A stretch of 64,000 nt of DNA, from contig JANQLK010000055.1 in NCBI GenBank assembly GCA_028280615.1, forward strand, positions 119,245 through 183,244, in the 5' to 3' direction. The stretch is from Woeseiaceae bacterium (GTDB lineage Bacteria; Pseudomonadota; Gammaproteobacteria; Steroidobacterales; Woeseiaceae). Both the position numbers and the translations under genes were made by a program. The notes under the pieces were generated by a model. That model saw nothing but the letters and a program-made list of their open reading frames with translations. It did not search any database and had not been told where the DNA came from. Of this stretch, positions 60,423 through 64,000 are shown one piece after another (the stretch's first letter is position 1; each line of letters begins with the position of its first letter).

Positions 60423-60977
60423 TTGGCATACGACTCGAGATCTCATTCCGGCATCGGCGCGCCGTACGCCCGTGACCCGGACGTCGAAGCCCGCCTTCGA
60501 CTGGCCGGGAAACTGCTGGAAGAGCAGAACTTCGTCGCTGCCATCGTTGCAGGACTGGTCGGAGCGCTTGCCGGCGCGTTGGCCTGGGGAGCCGTCGCCC
60601 TGGGGACAGGCGCCATCGTGGCTGTCGTTGCGATCGGCGTCGGCGCCATCGTGGGCTTCGGCGTACGGGTATTCGGTCAGGGCGTAACCGACGTGTTCGC
60701 GCTGGCCGCGGCAGGGCTGGCTGTCTTCGGCTGCGCCCTCGGCAACCTGATGGCGCTCGTTCTGTTCGAGATGAGCGCGCTCGACTTGTCCCCGTCCGAA
60801 GCGCTGTCGCTAATCGAACCGGCGCGCCTGTACGCGGACTTCGTCAGCACGCTCGGCATCATGGAGCTGTTTTACTGGCTGGTCGCCGCCTACAGCGCCT
60901 GGTGGCTTGCGAGGCGTGGCCTCACGGAAGAGGAGTCGAAGGCCCTCGACGAGTACGCGCGGCAGCGGCCCGGCTAG
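60423..60977 (+). CDS. membrane protein of unknown function (second of tandem paralogs)
   Basis: 184 residues from TTG 60423, with GGGAAGG about 8 bases upstream. Same layout as its neighbour: charged N-terminus, about four membrane segments, C-terminal AWWLARRGLTEEESKALDEY. The shared blocks indicate duplication. It overlaps the convergent TlpA-like gene by 4 bases. Confidence 0.7.
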   Translation: MAYDSRSHSGIGAPYARDPDVEARLRLAGKLLEEQNFVAAIVAGLVGALAGALAWGAVALGTGAIVAVVAIGVGAIVGFGVRVFGQGVTDVFALAAAGLAVFGCALGNLMALVLFEMSALDLSPSEALSLIEPARLYADFVSTLGIMELFYWLVAAYSAWWLARRGLTEEESKALDEYARQRPG

Positions 60978-61594
60978 AGCAGCTTGATCGCACCCCTGGC
61001 TTCTTCGTTCGTGATCTCGCCGGCGTCGAGCCGGTTCAGGATATTTGTAATGTCGGCCAGCTGAGCGTCGTGAAGCTCGCCGAGATAGGCGCCCAAGTAC
61101 CTGCCGTCGCGGGCGACGACCATCGTGAACGGCATCGCGATGAACTCGATGCCCGACGACTCGGCTACCGCCATCGCATCCTGCTCACCGACCAAAATCG
61201 GGTAGTTGAACTCCGCAGCTTCGGCGTAGACTTTTACTTCCTCCATGAAGTCGACCGCGATACCCATGACGAGGATGCCGTCATCGCCCTGTTGTTCCTG
61301 ATAGGCTTTGAGAACCGGAATCTCGCGCCGGCACGGCGCGCACCACGTAGCCCAGAAATTTAGCAGCCGGTGGCGCCCTGTCCACTCGGAAAACCTGCGG
61401 TCCTCACCGTCCAGGTCCTTGAGCGTAAACTCGGTGTACTCGGCGACGTCGAGTGTCTGCTGCATCATCTCGGCCTTCGCGGATGCGGCCGCAACGTCGG
61501 CGGCCTGCTCGGCCGGCATGCGCAGCGCGTACAGGAGGGCGCCGGCCATCATGGCCATGAAGGCCGCGGCGAAGATCAGTACGGTTCGGTTCAC
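60974..61594 (-). CDS. TlpA/ResA-like thioredoxin
   Basis: 206 residues from ATG 61594. An N-terminal membrane anchor (about 5-25) and a thioredoxin domain with WCAPC (Cys85, Cys88) and a cis-Pro-like FIAMPFTMVVARDG. The layout fits a periplasmic, membrane-tethered reductase fed by DsbD, whose gene lies 44 bases upstream in transcription order. Confidence 0.88.
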   Translation of the reverse strand: MNRTVLIFAAAFMAMMAGALLYALRMPAEQAADVAAASAKAEMMQQTLDVAEYTEFTLKDLDGEDRRFSEWTGRHRLLNFWATWCAPCRREIPVLKAYQEQQGDDGILVMGIAVDFMEEVKVYAEAAEFNYPILVGEQDAMAVAESSGIEFIAMPFTMVVARDGRYLGAYLGELHDAQLADITNILNRLDAGEITNEEARGAIKLL

Positions 61595-61638
61595 GTCGGA
61601 TTCCTTATTATTCGCTGGGCGCCGGGAAGCACGTTGTT

Positions 61639-63849
61639 TCAGCCGCCGAACGCCGTATTCACGTGGGCCGCGAACTTCTCGGCGTTCATGAAGCCGACGA
61701 CCTCGTAGCCTTCGAGTTCGAGGCCGTCGTTGTCGAAAAAGATGATCGTCGGCGGGCCGAACACGCCGAAGCGCTTCAGGAGCGCCTGGTCCTCATCGTC
61801 GTTCCTCGTAACGTCGGCCTGCAGCGGCACCGTGTTGGCGAGCGCCGCCTGCACCTCGTCGGTGATGAACGTGTATTCCTCCATCTCTATGCACGACACG
61901 CACCAGTCGGCGTAGAAGTCGAGCATGACGGTCTTGCCTGCCGCCGACGCCGCGGCGATCTCGCGGTCGAGGTCGTCGACGGTCTTGATGCGCACGAACT
62001 CGAGGTGCTTGTCTTCCTTGACGCCCGTGCCGGCGCCCCCGAGCGACACCGAAGACAGGGGTTTGAGCGGATTCGTGCCGCCGCTCATCGCGCCGAGGAA
62101 CAGCGCGAGGCCGTACAGGATAGCGAGTACGCCGAATCCCTTGCCGAGTTTCTGCGGGGCCGACGAGTCGGAGGACAGCGTCGTGAGTCCGCCCAGGAAC
62201 ACACCGCCCATGAAGACCAGAACGGCCCACAGTGACATCGTGACACCGCCCGGCAGAATTCGGCCCAGCATCCAGATCGCGAGCCCGAGCATCATGAAGC
62301 CGAACGCGCCCTTGGTCGCGACCATCCACGGCCCGGCCTTGGGCAGGAAGCGGCCCTGCGCCGCGCCAACCAGGAGCAGCGGCGCGCCCATGCCGAGGCT
62401 CATCGCAAACAGGGCCAGGCCGCCGCGCAGCATGTCGCCGGTCTGCGCCATGACGGTCAGTGCCGCGATCAGCGCGGGCGCCACGCAGGCCGTGACCACG
62501 AGCGCCGACAGCGCACCCATGACGAACGCGCCGACCATCGTGCCGCTCTTCTGGTCGCCGCTGATCCCGGCAATCCGGCTCTGAATCGACGACGGCATCT
62601 GCAGGTCGTAAGCGCCGAACATCGCGAGCGCGAGCAGCACGAACAGCGTCGATATCAGGACCAGCACCCAGGGCTGATTGAAGGTAGCCTGCAGCTGAAC
62701 CCCGGCCGCCGCGGCGGCTACGCCCGCGGCCGTGTACACGATCGCCATACCCATGACGTAGGCAAGTGCCAGCGTGAAGCCTCGCATCGGCGATGTATCG
62801 TCACCTTCGCCCGCGATGATGCCCGACAGGATCGGCACCATCGGCAGCACGCAGGGTGTAAACGCGAGGCCAAGCCCCGCGAGAAAGAACACGCCCGCCG
62901 TGACCCAGATCGTCGAGCCCGTGATGATCGATGCCAGCCGGCCCTGCTCCGACACGGGCGCGGTACGCGCGCTGCCGCCCGTGGCGCTGAGCTCGGTCAC
63001 GGTCGTCGCCGCCGGCAGGCTGACCGTCAGCACTCTGGTCTGCGGCAGGTAGCAAAGCCCGCCATCGGCGCAGCCCTGGTAGCCGACCTCGAGTTCGAGG
63101 CTCATCGCCTCGGGCGTTGCACGTGCGATCGCGACGCGGCCGAAGACCTCGTCGTAGTAGACCTCCTGCTCGCCGAAAAACTCGTCGGTCTTGAGCTTGC
63201 CTTCGGGCAGCTCGAGGCTGCCGGCCTGGGCCGTGTCGGAGAGCGCCGTGACGGAGATCTTGTCCTTGTAAAGGTAGAAGCCCGGGATTATGCGGAATGC
63301 GACCTCGACGGTATTGCCATCTACCGGGAAAACATCGGGGAAAAACACCTCGTCGGGCGGCGGGAACTCGCTCTGACTCGCGCCGCCGAGCAGGCTAAGC
63401 GCACCCGCGTCCGCTGCGCTGAGCTCGACGTTTTCGACCCAGGTCGTCGGCACGTAGCAGAAGCCGGAGTCGAGGCAGCCGCGGCTTTTGATCGTGAGAT
63501 CGAAGGATTCGGGTTTGGTGCCTGCTACCGAATACGGAATGCGGACGAAGAAATTGTCGCGGTAGATGACCTGTTCGCCGAGAAACTCGTCCGTGTAGAC
63601 CTTGCCCTCCGGCAGCTCGGGATCGCCGAACACGATCGCCGGATCACCGGACTCGAACCCGAAGGCGCTCCTGTACATATAGGCACCCTCGTCGACCGAC
63701 CAGTCGATCTCGATCGCGTCGCCCGCGTCGAACACGGCGTAGCGGAACACCTCGGCGGGCGGTTTCGGGCGGTCGTCCTGGGCCACGGCCGCGCCCGCGT
63801 ACGCGAGTGCGAGGCTGAGCAGCAGCAGGCATCTGAGCGTCGTCGTCAT
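61639..63849 (-). CDS. dsbD: protein-disulfide reductase DsbD with two N-terminal domains
   Basis: 736 residues from ATG 63849, starting a signal peptide (MTTTLRCLLLLSLALAYAGA). Two periplasmic nDsbD-like domains follow in tandem: about 25-145 with Cys125/Cys131 (SRGCLDSGFCYVP) and about 160-280 with Cys260/Cys266 (YQGCADGGLCYLP). The membrane part has the two transmembrane cysteines in GLAFTPCVLPMVPILSG (Cys333) and VVTACVAPAL, and the C-terminal thioredoxin has WCVSC (FYADWCVSCIEM). E. coli DsbD has one N-terminal domain and 565 residues. It carries electrons from cytosolic thioredoxin to periplasmic partners such as the adjacent TlpA-like protein. Confidence 0.93.
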   Translation of the reverse strand: MTTTLRCLLLLSLALAYAGAAVAQDDRPKPPAEVFRYAVFDAGDAIEIDWSVDEGAYMYRSAFGFESGDPAIVFGDPELPEGKVYTDEFLGEQVIYRDNFFVRIPYSVAGTKPESFDLTIKSRGCLDSGFCYVPTTWVENVELSAADAGALSLLGGASQSEFPPPDEVFFPDVFPVDGNTVEVAFRIIPGFYLYKDKISVTALSDTAQAGSLELPEGKLKTDEFFGEQEVYYDEVFGRVAIARATPEAMSLELEVGYQGCADGGLCYLPQTRVLTVSLPAATTVTELSATGGSARTAPVSEQGRLASIITGSTIWVTAGVFFLAGLGLAFTPCVLPMVPILSGIIAGEGDDTSPMRGFTLALAYVMGMAIVYTAAGVAAAAAGVQLQATFNQPWVLVLISTLFVLLALAMFGAYDLQMPSSIQSRIAGISGDQKSGTMVGAFVMGALSALVVTACVAPALIAALTVMAQTGDMLRGGLALFAMSLGMGAPLLLVGAAQGRFLPKAGPWMVATKGAFGFMMLGLAIWMLGRILPGGVTMSLWAVLVFMGGVFLGGLTTLSSDSSAPQKLGKGFGVLAILYGLALFLGAMSGGTNPLKPLSSVSLGGAGTGVKEDKHLEFVRIKTVDDLDREIAAASAAGKTVMLDFYADWCVSCIEMEEYTFITDEVQAALANTVPLQADVTRNDDEDQALLKRFGVFGPPTIIFFDNDGLELEGYEVVGFMNAEKFAAHVNTAFGG

Positions 63850-64000
63850 GGGGCCTTGATTCGGGTTATGTCGCAACAATGTCGAATGCGTGCATGTTCA
63901 GACCGGTGAGGGAAGCGGATTGTTACGCGTCTTGGCGCCGGAGTCACCCGACCAGGTCTGTTTTTCGGCCGTTCGGGCACCCGCAAGCCCTTGAAATCTG

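Overview
The window looks like chromosome from a high-GC (roughly 65 percent) free-living gammaproteobacterium, probably of the Woeseiaceae/Chromatiales type. The evidence is gene order: aroQ-accB-accC-prmA-(zinc-ribbon gene)-dusB-fis-purH-purD on one strand, and rhlB divergent from trxA-rho. The species is not recognised. I saw no rRNA, tRNA, CRISPR array, intact insertion sequence or prophage.

Layout. 1-3.7 kb: BatA (partial), a BatB-BatC fusion and BatD, a MoxR-associated envelope locus. 3.8-8.9 kb: PDZ protein, glyoxalase, HAD phosphatase, alpha/beta hydrolase, OmpA-family protein and a 65-residue unknown ending at a clear terminator. 9-14 kb: lipA, sohB, M48 lipoprotein protease, methyltransferase and L,D-transpeptidase. 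14-17.3 kb: a siderophore receptor behind a strong Fur box, converging on a PLP enzyme. 17.4-28.8 kb: an orphan phage tail sheath gene, arylamine N-acetyltransferase, DUF885 lipoprotein, two overlapping membrane-associated GTPases, an alkyltransferase-like protein, a hydrolase, plsB and trhO.

28.8-32.5 kb is an accessory island of lower GC. It carries a Hanks-type protein kinase, a secreted hydrolase-like protein and a lipoprotein-like protein. Its parts are bounded by two kinds of direct repeat: a 48-bp repeat with a palindromic core, and a repeat of about 295 bp that is the 3' end of copB plus its downstream sequence. The resident copB-copA copper operon follows. Two adjacent perfect palindromes lie just upstream of the kinase gene.

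33-44 kb: copB/copA, a DUF465 protein, cysQ, yrfG, rhlB, trxA, rho, then a cell-surface-signalling cassette (ECF sigma factor, FecR-like anti-sigma, STN-TonB receptor). The receptor has no standard start codon in front of its signal peptide. 44-49 kb: small secreted, membrane and cytosolic proteins of uncertain role on the minus strand. 49-60 kb: moeA, purine synthesis (purD, purH), fis/dusB, prmA, acetyl-CoA carboxylase (accC, accB) and aroQ. 60-64 kb: two tandem paralogous membrane proteins, a TlpA-like thioredoxin and a DsbD carrying two periplasmic N-terminal domains instead of one.

Themes are envelope maintenance (Bat, OmpA, SohB, M48 protease, L,D-transpeptidase, DsbD/TlpA), metal handling (Fur-controlled receptor, FecR system, CopAB) and a housekeeping core. 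The best places to look for something new are the repeat-bounded kinase island, the orphan tail sheath gene and the overlapping GTPase pair. No complete, clearly undescribed multi-gene system could be proven from sequence alone.
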